Source: Bacillus multifaciens (GTDB lineage: Bacteria; Bacillota; Bacilli; Bacillales; Bacillaceae_G). From it: DNA of 64,000 nt. The position numbers were made by a program, and so were the translations under genes. Position 1 is the first letter of the stretch; every line of letters starts with the position of its first letter. The DNA is taken from contig NZ_JAVBXD010000006.1 of the NCBI RefSeq assembly GCF_030756675.1, positions 106,576 through 170,575 of the forward strand, written 5' to 3'. Positions 34,601-42,481 of this stretch are shown piece after piece. The notes below the pieces were generated by a model, which made no database searches, was not told the DNA's origin, and saw only the letters and a program-made list of their open reading frames with translations.

Positions 34601-34658
34601 TAACAGTATGTTTCTTGTGTACTTCAAATATATTGTTAGATAAAAGGAGATGATTTTC

Positions 34659-34802
34659 ATGTTACGTATATCCGACCATGAAAAGAAAACAATGGAGCAA
34701 AGAGTAAAATTAGAACAACAACGTCCGTATTATACAGCTAAAACAGCAAGTTGCATTCAACATAAATATGTTATGCAGCATATTGTTCAGTGTAAAAAGT
34801 AA
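34659..34802 (+). CDS. 47-aa protein downstream of the c-di-AMP riboswitch
   Basis: Not recognised. The ATG has AAAGGAG nine bases upstream and the frame ends against a long terminator (34804-34847). The peptide is basic (MLRISDHEKKTMEQRVKLEQ at the start, two Cys at about 32 and 45, and an amphipathic C-terminus). No signal peptide or membrane segment. The genes usually linked to this riboswitch (potassium transporters, wall hydrolases) are absent. It is either an unknown small protein or the remnant of a larger gene. Confidence 0.6.
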   Translation: MLRISDHEKKTMEQRVKLEQQRPYYTAKTASCIQHKYVMQHIVQCKK

Positions 34803-34803
34803 G

Positions 34804-34847
34804 AAAATAGCGGAAGCATTGCATAACTGCAAAGCTTCCGCTATTTT
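34804..34847. terminator. Strong bidirectional terminator
   Basis: The stem AAAATAGCGGAAGC with its complement, extended by an inner TTGCA/TGCAA stem. It serves the 47-aa gene on the plus strand and overlaps the stop of the convergent CGNR gene. Confidence 0.85.
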
Positions 34848-35395
34848 ATATAACTTGAACTCGCTTTTCTCTTTGCTCGGTGCCTTTTTACTTTTGCAAT
34901 TGTTCCGCAAGCTCGTCCCCCTTCTCCTTCAGCATACATACCGCACCAACGTTTACTACTGTTACGGGATTGATCGTAAAATACCCATTTACAATCTGGA
35001 CAAGCTTTCAATCTTCCCCACTGTTTGTTTGTAATCGCAGAAATAATAATCCGCAATAAAAATGTATATAAATTTTCCTCATCAATTGCTTTATATGTAA
35101 TGACGTCCGCTTCATCCAGCGTCATTACTTGCAATGGATATTTTTCAAACAATGGTTTTAACGGCTTTTGTTGTTCCATTGCCTCACGAATTGTATCTCG
35201 AAAAAATTTTACTTCTTCTAGTGAGCCAAAAGGCAACTCTTCATTCCACTGCTCCATCATAAACTGATATATATCTTCTTCCGATTCTAAACAATCAACT
35301 GGTTCTCTCGTTTCATTTGGAATTCTCCATGTATTTAAAAAGGCTCTTATACTTTCTAACATCTCTGGCGCAATTTGGTTGTTACTCAAAATCAC
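34841..35395 (-). CDS. CGNR zinc-finger transcriptional regulator (ABATE domain)
   Basis: About 184 aa. The N-terminal ABATE-like domain (about 1-125) is followed by a C-terminal CGNR zinc finger: LKACPDCKWVFYDQSRNSSK, then RWCGMYAEGEGGRACGTIAK (Cys-X2-Cys..CG..CG) and a basic tail. Such proteins are DNA-binding regulators. GTG 35395 is preferred because GGAAAG precedes it and the divergent promoter overlaps the longer reading frame (open to 35443). It is divergent from an MFS gene, with a repeated AAGGTTAAC sequence between the two, so it probably controls that transporter and itself. Confidence 0.82.
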   Translation of the reverse strand: MILSNNQIAPEMLESIRAFLNTWRIPNETREPVDCLESEEDIYQFMMEQWNEELPFGSLEEVKFFRDTIREAMEQQKPLKPLFEKYPLQVMTLDEADVITYKAIDEENLYTFLLRIIISAITNKQWGRLKACPDCKWVFYDQSRNSSKRWCGMYAEGEGGRACGTIAKVKRHRAKRKASSSYIK

Positions 35396-35411
35396 CACCG
35401 ACTTTCCATAG

Positions 35412-35484
35412 TTTACTTTATTTCGTATTTTCAGTATAATCATAACATAAAAAGGTTAACCACTAAAATAAATAGAAGGTTAAC
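35412..35484 (+). promoter_or_regulatory. Promoter of the MFS gene with two AAGGTTAAC repeats
   Basis: TTTACT (35412-35417), 17 bp, TATAAT (35435-35440). Downstream of the -10 box stand two direct AAGGTTAAC repeats (35452-35460 and 35476-35484), each with a GTTAAC palindrome, 24 bp apart. Their place after the start site fits an operator at which a repressor blocks transcription. Confidence 0.6.
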
Positions 35485-35500
35485 AGAAAGGGTGAAAACT

Positions 35501-36688
35501 TTGAAGTCTTTTTCATTACCTATTCGTTTTGTATTATTTTCGTCTTTTTTTATGACACTTGGTCATTTTGCTGTAATGGCTTTTTTAGCTATCTATTTAT
35601 CTAATTCTTTACATTTCTCTGCTATGCAAGTTGGTACCATATTAACAGCCCTTACAATTACCTCTCGTATATTTCCGTTATGTACTGGAATACTTGCCGA
35701 TCGGATTGGCTATATTACTATGATGATAATTGGAATGATTTTACGAGGTATCGGTTTTCTTTCATTAGGGATATTTTCTGGATTTCATGCCATTATGCTT
35801 GCAACTATATTCATTGGATTTGGAACAGCTTTCTATGAACCTTCTGCACGTGCTGTCTTTGGCTCTCAACCAGCACATATAAGAAAAGATACCTTTACAT
35901 ACCTAAACCTCTTTCTAAACGGTGGAGCCATTATTGGACCAATCGCAGGGAGTATATTGCTTCAATGGAATCCTTTGTATCCATTTATATTTACTGGATC
36001 ACTCATGTTAGTTTTAGCATTCCTATTCTTTCTTCTTAGATCTCACTTTCATGTTACTGTGTACGAAACACAACTTTTAACAGGATTAAAAGCAGCTGGA
36101 CAAGACAAAACCTTTTTATCTTTTTCACTTATCATGGTATTTTTTTATACGATGTTTACACAGCTTACGGTTGCATTACCACTTCATATGAATAACATAA
36201 GCCACGATCAAAACTTAGTAGGACTCGTCATTACAGTAAACGCAATTACAGGTTTTTTATTTATGATTGTATTTAAATATCTCTTCCAAAAATATCATGC
36301 GCTGTCTCTTGTAAAGTATGGAGTGTTACTAATGGGGCTATCTTTTCTTCTCATCCCATTTTCTTTTCATCCATATTGGCTGCTAGTATGTGTCATTTTA
36401 TTTACGATTGGAGAAACACTTGTATTACCGAATGCCGATATTGCGGTAGCAAACTTTAGCAACGAACAATACACAGCAACCTATTTTGGTTTCTTCCAGC
36501 TATCACTTGCCTTAGGCTTTACGATTGGAAACTATACAGGAACTTTTTTTACGAAGTATTGGCAAGATATGAATCTTCCTTGGATTCTTTTTGGTCTTTT
36601 AGGCATTGTTGGATTTTCACTTCTTCATTTTTTATATCGAACTGTTAAAACGAATGAAAATCTATTGCATATAAAACAGAGTATATAA
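35501..36688 (+). CDS. MFS transporter divergent from CGNR regulator
   Basis: About 395 aa with 12 membrane segments. The TM2-TM3 loop motif is GILADRIGYI, and the fifth-helix region GGAIIGPIAGSILL is typical of drug-type antiporters. TTG start at 35501 with AAAGGGTG six bases upstream; the longer frame from 35375 would include the promoter. Context with a divergent CGNR regulator suggests inducible efflux of a toxic compound. Confidence 0.85.
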   Translation: MKSFSLPIRFVLFSSFFMTLGHFAVMAFLAIYLSNSLHFSAMQVGTILTALTITSRIFPLCTGILADRIGYITMMIIGMILRGIGFLSLGIFSGFHAIMLATIFIGFGTAFYEPSARAVFGSQPAHIRKDTFTYLNLFLNGGAIIGPIAGSILLQWNPLYPFIFTGSLMLVLAFLFFLLRSHFHVTVYETQLLTGLKAAGQDKTFLSFSLIMVFFYTMFTQLTVALPLHMNNISHDQNLVGLVITVNAITGFLFMIVFKYLFQKYHALSLVKYGVLLMGLSFLLIPFSFHPYWLLVCVILFTIGETLVLPNADIAVANFSNEQYTATYFGFFQLSLALGFTIGNYTGTFFTKYWQDMNLPWILFGLLGIVGFSLLHFLYRTVKTNENLLHIKQSI

Positions 36689-36689
36689 G

Positions 36690-36908
36690 TATGATCATGT
36701 TATTTCTTACTCACTTGTTAAAGGATCTTGGAGGCCATTAGAAGGAGCGCAACCTTTTAACGGTACTACAGGTGAAATATGCGTTGGCACTGAATATAAA
36801 ATGGAATTTAAGTGCTTGTATGAGAAAATTGAAGAAGTGTTAAGTATTATCAAAAGCATTCATCCTTATGAAGAACCTGTAATAAATGTATTGCCATTAT
36901 TGTTCTGA
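36690..36908 (+). pseudogene. N-terminally truncated Nif3/YqfO-like (PII-like insert) protein
   Basis: The frame without a start codon reads YDHVISYSLVKGSWRPLEGA, then QPFNGTTGEICVGTEYKMEF and SIHPYEEPVINVLPLLF. It matches the C-terminal two thirds of the small single-domain YqfO/CutA-like proteins (about 100 aa; hallmark G-x-PLEGA-x-PFxG and HPYEEP). The first 30 or so residues are missing, and the sequence joins directly to the end of the MFS gene. A deletion remnant. Confidence 0.75.
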
Positions 36909-36957
36909 GCGAAACATGATAAAATCCATTCAAACTAACACGAAATTTATAAAAGAA

Positions 36958-36985
36958 AAGGCGAAGCTGCTCAGCTTCGCCTTCT
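36958..36985. terminator. Bidirectional terminator
   Basis: The stem AAGGCGAAGCTG with its complement and a 2-base loop, between the remnant and the convergent phosphatase gene. Confidence 0.75.
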
Positions 36986-37002
36986 TTAAGTAATAGTCAA
37001 AA

Positions 37003-37575
37003 TCATACTGCCCATAATCTCTTTATATCAATTAATTGCTCACCATTAAATTTCATCTTGTAGACATCTGGTTTTGATGTCTCCATTAAAAATTCATATC
37101 CATATTGACTATCATAATATTCCATCATTAAAGTCATAACAAGTCCATGAGTTCCAATTACAATTTTATGCCCTTTAAAATCTGTTAATATTTCCTTCAA
37201 TACTGCCACAGCACGGTTCTGACAATCTGCTTTTGATTCCCCGCCACGTAATGAATAATGCGGACTCGAAAACATCTCCTTTACAAGTGGATACAATTCC
37301 TTATCTGACATTATCGTGTCATCACTTGTAAACATACATTCTCTAAGATTTTCGTCTATTAAAATTTCTTTCTCATAAAAATGAGCTAACTCCTCAATTG
37401 TCAACATTGCTCTGCTATATGGGCTGGAAATGAATGTGTCTACTCCTTCACCTTTCAATAATTCAGTTACTCTATTTGCATCAAGCTTCCCCTTCTCAGT
37501 CAATCCACGCGTTCGTTCGTTACCTTCTGTTTTAGGCGATTCACCATGTCTTACCATATAAATGTATGTATACAT
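37003..37575 (-). CDS. Histidine phosphatase family protein (phosphoglycerate mutase-like)
   Basis: A 190-aa protein with the catalytic RHG motif in MVRHGES (residues 9-11), Arg in SSPYSRAM (about 54), the acid Glu in ILIDENLRE (about 80), and the second His in IGTHGLVM (about 149). Family members are phosphatases or mutases; substrate unknown. Start codon preceded by GGAGG. Confidence 0.9.
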   Translation of the reverse strand: MYTYIYMVRHGESPKTEGNERTRGLTEKGKLDANRVTELLKGEGVDTFISSPYSRAMLTIEELAHFYEKEILIDENLRECMFTSDDTIMSDKELYPLVKEMFSSPHYSLRGGESKADCQNRAVAVLKEILTDFKGHKIVIGTHGLVMTLMMEYYDSQYGYEFLMETSKPDVYKMKFNGEQLIDIKRLWAV

Positions 37576-37679
37576 ACTTTCCTCCTGAAATTACTTTGAT
37601 TTTATATTACAATTAACATTGCTACACAAACTTAGTATGTAACCTCGTAGAACCTTACGCGGCGATTAATATTACAATT

Positions 37680-38396
37680 TTAGAATCTTTTTTTCTTTGC
37701 CTTTATTATTAAAAAACTTGGTCGTTTCAATAACTTCTCATAAGATGATGGGTGATTTTTTCTTAATTCTTCTGTAGGGATCGGTTCAATCATTTTTTCA
37801 ATCTCGAAGTGATGAAGTGTATCATTTATAATATCTTGCAACGGCCGACGGTAAAAATACATGTCAACATATTTACCGCTTTTCTTCCATCTATCGTGAA
37901 GAAATTCACGGTTAAAGTATTGTTTATTCTCTGATAAATGAATATCCATTGTTGGATGATGAACGGAGAACAAAAAGGTTCCATTTGGCTTTAATATTCT
38001 CGCAAATTCAGCAAATGTGTGGTTCCAATCAGCAATATAGTGAAGAGCTAACGAACTAACAATACAATCGTATGTACTGTCTGCAAAAGGTAACGTATTT
38101 TCAAAATCTAGTTGATAAACCTCTGCTTTCTCCCCTATTCTTCTTTTTGTAGCCGCAACCATCTCACTACTAACATCAATCGCGGTCACTTTTGCTGCCC
38201 TATTTAGAAACTGTTCTGTATACCATCCTGCGGCACAACCCGCATCGAGTATATTCATTCCTTTCATATCACTAGGAAACTGACCCATCATAGCCGGACG
38301 TTCATAATCTGTATTATACGGACTCTCATAATCAACACTATGTTCATAATGACTAGCTAATATATCGTATGCATCAATAATTTGCTGTTTATTCAT
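37680..38396 (-). CDS. Class I SAM-dependent methyltransferase
   Basis: A 238-aa protein with the SAM-binding motif I NILDAGCAAGWYTEQF (about 48-63), an acidic motif II end in VTAIDVSSEM and a post-motif CIVSSLALHYIADW. The C-terminal part resembles the Methyltransf_11/UbiE-like family. Substrate unknown. ATG start with AAAGGAAG upstream. Confidence 0.9.
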   Translation of the reverse strand: MNKQQIIDAYDILASHYEHSVDYESPYNTDYERPAMMGQFPSDMKGMNILDAGCAAGWYTEQFLNRAAKVTAIDVSSEMVAATKRRIGEKAEVYQLDFENTLPFADSTYDCIVSSLALHYIADWNHTFAEFARILKPNGTFLFSVHHPTMDIHLSENKQYFNREFLHDRWKKSGKYVDMYFYRRPLQDIINDTLHHFEIEKMIEPIPTEELRKNHPSSYEKLLKRPSFLIIKAKKKRF

Positions 38397-38529
38397 ACTC
38401 TATCTTCCTTTCATTTTTGAAGACGTAACTTTCATTCCAACAAAGTTCATATAATTAAAACCATTAACCCAAAACACTCTAGTCTTTAAAAAGACCCACT
38501 AAAAAATCCTCAAATATGCAGAAGAAAAG

Positions 38530-38886
38530 CTATTCTTTTACAGAACTTTTCATTATCTTCCGTTTAAAAAGGCAAAAAAGTAACCATATCAGCAACAAAG
38601 TCCAAACTAGAATATATATATGCCCACCAAGTGTATAAAACGTCCAGCTTTCTCCTTGAGAAAAAGACAACTTAAAATGATCCCATTCATTTCCCTCTCT
38701 TGCAATACTGTTCAAAGCAGAGAACACTGGAACAAACAAAATACAACAAATATTGATGATACTGCCTATCATACTGGTGCGTTGTTTCTTTTTCTGGGAG
38801 AAGTAAACACAAGAAAGGCTGAATGCGATTAATAAGCAACCATAATAAATTGCCCAAAACCAACCAGGTAAAGAAGAAAATATCAC
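38530..38886 (-). CDS. Hypothetical membrane protein, 118 aa
   Basis: Three predicted membrane segments (about 6-26, 38-58 and 88-108), with a KRKIMKSSVKE tail. GTG start with AAAGGTGG upstream. No family recognised. Single gene between the methyltransferase and the CNNM gene. Confidence 0.6.
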   Translation of the reverse strand: MIFSSLPGWFWAIYYGCLLIAFSLSCVYFSQKKKQRTSMIGSIINICCILFVPVFSALNSIAREGNEWDHFKLSFSQGESWTFYTLGGHIYILVWTLLLIWLLFCLFKRKIMKSSVKE

Positions 38887-39008
38887 ATGAATCCACCTTT
38901 CGTTTGTAAAGATGCATTTTACATTTTAACATAATTCTGAATAATCATGAATATAAAAATGTAAAATATTGGTCTTCATTTTCACATGAATATAAGAAGA
39001 AGCAGCAA

Positions 39009-40331
39009 CTATACAGTTGCTGCTTCCTCTTGTTGTACATCCATTTTACGAATTTCAATACGCTTAATTTGATGTGCATCTTTTTCTAAAACTTTAAATT
39101 CATATCCTTCTGTTTCAACAAATTGTCCTTCTTGAATTTCGTGATTTTGTGTCATCACCCAACCGCCGATTGTATCAACTTCTACTTCATCAATGTGTAA
39201 TCCAAATAAATCTTGAATCTCACTAATCAATACTTTTCCGTCAACAATTTTATGATGCTCGTCAACATGATGAATTGGGGGATGCTCATCTTCATCATAT
39301 TCATCACGAATTTCGCCAACAATTTCTTCTAATATATCTTCAAGCGTCACAATTCCCGCTGTCCCGCCATATTCATCGTATAACACAGCCATTGGAATCC
39401 TCTTCTTTTGCATTTGTAGAAGCAAATCATGGATTGGAATTGTCTCCATTACTTCAATAATAGGACGCATAAATGTTTTAATAGATTGTAGGTCTTCTTT
39501 ATCGTTTTTCATATAGCGAATAAAGAAATCTTTTACGTTCACCATACCGATAATATCATCTTTATCTTCTCCAAAGATTGGGTAACGTGTATACTTTTCA
39601 CTTCCGATAACTTTCATATGATCTTCTACTGAATCTTCAAGATAGAAACCAACGATTTCTGTGCGCGGCACCATAATCTCTTTTGCAATACGATTATCAA
39701 ACTCAAAAATATTGTTTACATATTTATACTCCGCTTGATTAATTTCCCCATTTTCATAGCTCTCTGAAAGAATTAAACGTAATTCCTCCTCCGAATGAGC
39801 TACTTCATGCTCAGAAGCTGGTTTTAATCCGAATAAACCAGTTACAAGACGCGCTGATTTATTTAACATCCAAATAAACGGGAACATAATTTTGTAAAAC
39901 ATAATAAGCGGTGCTGCAAACATCATTGTAATTGTTTCTGCTTTTTGAATTGCTAATGTTTTCGGTGCTAGCTCACCTACAACAACATGTAAAAAGGTAA
40001 CCGTTGCAAATGCAAGAATATACGATATTGAATTCGCAACTGTTTCTGGAAAATGTAGATCTTGAAATAACGGCTGTAATAAACGATGAACAGTAGGCTC
40101 TCCAAGCGATCCGAGAGCAAGAGCTGTGATGGTTATCCCTAACTGACACGCCGATAAATATTCATCTAAATTTGCTGTTACCTTTTTGGCTGCTAATGAA
40201 CCTCGTTTACCTTCTGCAACAAGTTGGTCAATACGGCTTGGACGTACCTTTACCATAGCAAACTCTGCTGCCACGAAAAATCCAGTAAATGCGATTAAAA
40301 TCGCAATCATAACTAAATTAAATATTTCCAA
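39009..40331 (-). CDS. CNNM/CorC (hemolysin C) family membrane protein
   Basis: A 440-aa protein with an N-terminal CNNM (DUF21) domain with about four membrane segments (1-190), a CBS pair (about 205-330; MVPRTEIVGFYLEDS and YGGTAGIVTLEDILEE) and a C-terminal CorC_HlyC domain (about 345-430). Relatives in B. subtilis (YhdP, YqhB, YrkA) are linked to magnesium efflux or metal homeostasis; older annotations say hemolysin. TTG start with AAGGGGG upstream. The ribosome-binding site falls in the 3' arm of a hairpin CTTAGTT/AACTAAG, so translation may be structure-controlled. A short terminator hairpin overlaps its end (38999-39027). Confidence 0.9.
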   Translation of the reverse strand: MEIFNLVMIAILIAFTGFFVAAEFAMVKVRPSRIDQLVAEGKRGSLAAKKVTANLDEYLSACQLGITITALALGSLGEPTVHRLLQPLFQDLHFPETVANSISYILAFATVTFLHVVVGELAPKTLAIQKAETITMMFAAPLIMFYKIMFPFIWMLNKSARLVTGLFGLKPASEHEVAHSEEELRLILSESYENGEINQAEYKYVNNIFEFDNRIAKEIMVPRTEIVGFYLEDSVEDHMKVIGSEKYTRYPIFGEDKDDIIGMVNVKDFFIRYMKNDKEDLQSIKTFMRPIIEVMETIPIHDLLLQMQKKRIPMAVLYDEYGGTAGIVTLEDILEEIVGEIRDEYDEDEHPPIHHVDEHHKIVDGKVLISEIQDLFGLHIDEVEVDTIGGWVMTQNHEIQEGQFVETEGYEFKVLEKDAHQIKRIEIRKMDVQQEEAATV

Positions 40332-40455
40332 AGAATCCCCCTTAGTTCAAAAACTAAGGTGTCCACCTCCTGTATGAATAATTGCTTTCTTTTACTCTCT
40401 AAATTTAGAAAATAAAGCGCTATACAGAAATTAAAAGGGTGGATAGCTCTACCTA

Positions 40456-40863
40456 CTATAATAGTAAGATAAGAGATTGTATTAAAGCTGTCGTTTGAGT
40501 TGATAAATGTTTCGTTAGTTTTTCGCGTTGTGAATCTGTTAACCCATCTAATAACGGTTTTAATTCTACTAATTCCGTCTCCAAACGGTGGATACGCTCT
40601 GTTACATCATTTACTTGTTCCGAAACGTTTTCATTTACACCGAGCAGCTTTTTTTTCTCCTCGATCCTATCCTTAATTTCAGAAAGCGGTATATGCATTT
40701 CTTTACATCTCTCAATAAAACGTAATGTTTCAATTGCTGTTTCGTCGTAGTAGCGATAATTTGATTGAGATCGCTCCGCTTTCAAAATACCTAGATTCGT
40801 ATAATAATCAATCGTTCGTTTCGAAACATGAGCCATGTGAGCCAACTGTCCGATTCGGTACAC
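40456..40863 (-). CDS. MerR family transcriptional regulator
   Basis: About 135 aa. The N-terminal MerR helix-turn-helix and wing (RIGQLAHMAHVSKRTIDYYT, about 3-22, then NYRYYDE) is followed by a dimerisation helix rich in Glu and Leu. No Cys cluster for metals is present, so a small-molecule or protein signal is likely. GTG 40863 is preferred as start since family proteins begin just before YRIGQLA and GGAGGGAAGG lies upstream. It precedes the CNNM gene on the same strand by 125 bp and could regulate it. Confidence 0.85.
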   Translation of the reverse strand: MYRIGQLAHMAHVSKRTIDYYTNLGILKAERSQSNYRYYDETAIETLRFIERCKEMHIPLSEIKDRIEEKKKLLGVNENVSEQVNDVTERIHRLETELVELKPLLDGLTDSQREKLTKHLSTQTTALIQSLILLL

Positions 40864-40994
40864 CTTCCCAACGACCTTCCCTCCCCAATATATGTTACAA
40901 ACAATCATACAATACATAAACTGTACAGTCAAACGTTACAGTTGGAGATAACAATTTATAAAAATATTAAGATTCACTTTCTTCCGCACAAAAA

Positions 40995-41042
40995 GTAAAA
41001 GAAGCTACAAATCTACATGCCGTAGAATAGCTTCTTTTACTT
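40995..41042 (-). terminator. Long hairpin terminator
   Basis: The stem GTAAAAGAAGCTA with its complement encloses an inner CTAC/GTAG stem. It lies downstream of the cysteine hydrolase gene and copy D of the repeat on the minus strand. Confidence 0.65.
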
Positions 41043-41055
41043 ACTACATATAGCC

Positions 41056-41238
41056 AAATTAAAAACCGACATAAAAACCTCTTTCTTTTTAGGGGAGGAC
41101 GAGAGCATCTGGCTGTGCATAGAAGTGGTCAGAGCCTTTTCCTGCCACATGCGATGTTTTAAAACAAAGGGAGCAAGCGAGTACAAGTCGTGTTGCGGTC
41201 TGCATAACAGCAACTTATATGTCGAAAAATTAAAATTG
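41056..41238 (-). repeat. Dispersed bcr1-like repeat, copy D
   Basis: Same orientation as copy C and about 75 percent similar by eye. It starts with AAAAACCGACATAAAAACCT and has GACGAGAGCATCTGGC, CCTTTTCCTGCCACATGCGA and ACAAAGGGAGCAAGCGAGTA, with TATGTCGAAAAA at the other end. It reaches the 3' end of the neighbouring cysteine hydrolase gene. Confidence 0.8.
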
Positions 41239-41796
41239 ATTTATATACATTTTATTTGATAAAAACTCTTTTGTTTCTCTGACGTTCGCAAACATATTAT
41301 CTAAAGCGCTTATGAATGCCGCATGGACATGTTTAGCCTCAATCAGTTCATTGTTAAATACAAGATTTTTTGTCGTACAAGCATCTGCAATTACTGTACA
41401 TCTAAATTCTAAATCACTAGCAGCTCGAACTGTTGTATCAATACACATATGCGTCATCATTCCGCATATCACCAAGTGATCAATTCCCTCTTGCTGAAGT
41501 AATTCGAGTAATTTTGTTTTTAGAAAACTGTTTGGATAATTTTTTTGTACAACAAATTCATTTTTAAACGGTGCTACACGAGGATGAATTTTTACACCTT
41601 CTGTATTCGGAAGAAAAAAAGTAGCCCCTTCTTTTACTGAAATATGTTGCACATGAAATACAGGTAGGTTCGTTTTTCTAAAAAAATCTAACACTTTTCT
41701 TGCATTTTCAACCGCTCTTATTGGTTCATGTAATTCACATCTGCCACCTGGAAAGTAATCATTTTGAATATCAATTAATACAAGTCCTGTTTTCAT
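41230..41796 (-). CDS. Isochorismatase-like cysteine hydrolase
   Basis: A 188-aa protein with the family triad: Asp in LVLIDIQNDY (about 8), Lys in the QKNYPNSFLKT region (about 84), and nucleophile Cys in HMCIDTTVRAASD (about 117). The preceding VICGMMTHMC block with its cis-peptide region is diagnostic. Members hydrolyse amides such as nicotinamide or act on isochorismate; substrate unknown. Ribosome-binding site TTGGAGGGC. It is divergent from an Lrp regulator, so it may be a target of it. Confidence 0.87.
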   Translation of the reverse strand: MKTGLVLIDIQNDYFPGGRCELHEPIRAVENARKVLDFFRKTNLPVFHVQHISVKEGATFFLPNTEGVKIHPRVAPFKNEFVVQKNYPNSFLKTKLLELLQQEGIDHLVICGMMTHMCIDTTVRAASDLEFRCTVIADACTTKNLVFNNELIEAKHVHAAFISALDNMFANVRETKEFLSNKMYINQF

Positions 41797-41921
41797 TATT
41801 AGCCCTCCAATATTTTGAAAATTAAGTTATAATCTAATTATAGAGCTTTATCGAGTTAGCTATAACATTCCCATGAAAGACTTTAACGTCACATGATTTC
41901 ACCATGAAAGGGTTTAGAAAC

Positions 41922-42347
41922 ATGATTGATTCAACAGATTTGAAAATTCTTGATTTACTCAAGACCAATTCACGAATGCAGTGGAAAGATATTGGAAAAA
42001 GCGTTCATATGACAGGACAGGCCGCCTGCAACCGTATTCGAAAAATGGAGGATGCAGGAGTAATAAAAGCGTATACCATTTTAGTAGATCATTTGAAATT
42101 AGGCATGCAGTACACTGCTTTCATCACAGTTTTTATGAAGACAAATGAACACTCTACATTCACATCATTTATAACAAAAGAAGATTCCATCGTAGAAGCT
42201 CATAAAATTAGCGGTGAAGGATGTTATTTCCTCAAGGTACAAATAGACTCCCAAGAAAACTTACATAACTTATTAAACGAAATTTTAAGGTTTGGTAACT
42301 ACCGGTTAAACTTATCCATTCACCAAATAAAAGAAAACCCTTTATAG
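41922..42347 (+). CDS. Lrp/AsnC family regulator
   Basis: About 141 aa. The N-terminal helix-turn-helix reads DLKILDLLKTNSRMQWKDIG and SVHMTGQAACNRIRKMEDAG. The C-terminal RAM (ligand-binding) domain is about 65-141. Start at ATG 41922, supported by GAAAGGGT upstream; an in-frame ATG at 41904 is possible. It is followed by a 16-codon uORF and an EamA transporter on the same strand, so it probably controls that transporter in response to an amino acid. It is divergent from the cysteine hydrolase. Confidence 0.88.
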   Translation: MIDSTDLKILDLLKTNSRMQWKDIGKSVHMTGQAACNRIRKMEDAGVIKAYTILVDHLKLGMQYTAFITVFMKTNEHSTFTSFITKEDSIVEAHKISGEGCYFLKVQIDSQENLHNLLNEILRFGNYRLNLSIHQIKENPL

Positions 42348-42361
42348 AAAGGAGAATCGCG

Positions 42362-42412
42362 ATGTATTACAACAACTTATTCGAAAATGATCAACCAGTC
42401 ATCCGTCTCTAA
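42362..42412 (+). CDS. 16-aa upstream ORF before the EamA gene (leader peptide candidate)
   Basis: AAAGGAG lies seven bases before the ATG, a near-perfect ribosome-binding site, 14 bp after the lrp stop. The peptide is MYYNNLFENDQPVIRL. The stop codon falls inside a small hairpin, and the following 60 bases contain competing hairpins, one of which covers the ribosome-binding site of the EamA gene. The layout resembles translational attenuators. Alternatively, it is the remnant of a lost gene. Confidence 0.55.
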   Translation: MYYNNLFENDQPVIRL

Positions 42413-42471
42413 GACGGGCATAATAATATTGCTTCGTCTTAAGGATACGTATTCCTAAAAATAGACGGAGG
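42403..42471 (+). promoter_or_regulatory. Translational attenuator-like structure before EamA gene
   Basis: Segments: A = CCGTCT (42403-42408), B = TAAGACGG (42410-42417), C = CTTCGTCTTA (42432-42441), D = AGACGGAG(G) (42463-42471, containing the GGAGG ribosome-binding site). A:B gives 6 bp. C:D gives 8 continuous pairs and buries the ribosome-binding site. B:C gives 7 pairs plus two wobbles and frees it. A ribosome held at the end of the uORF would cover A and favour B:C. Predicted by eye. Confidence 0.5.
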
Positions 42472-42481
42472 TCATATAATT

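Noticed and set aside
39009-40331. Hemolysin
   Set aside because: The old name comes from TlyC. The CNNM-CBS-CorC architecture points to ion homeostasis rather than a toxin.
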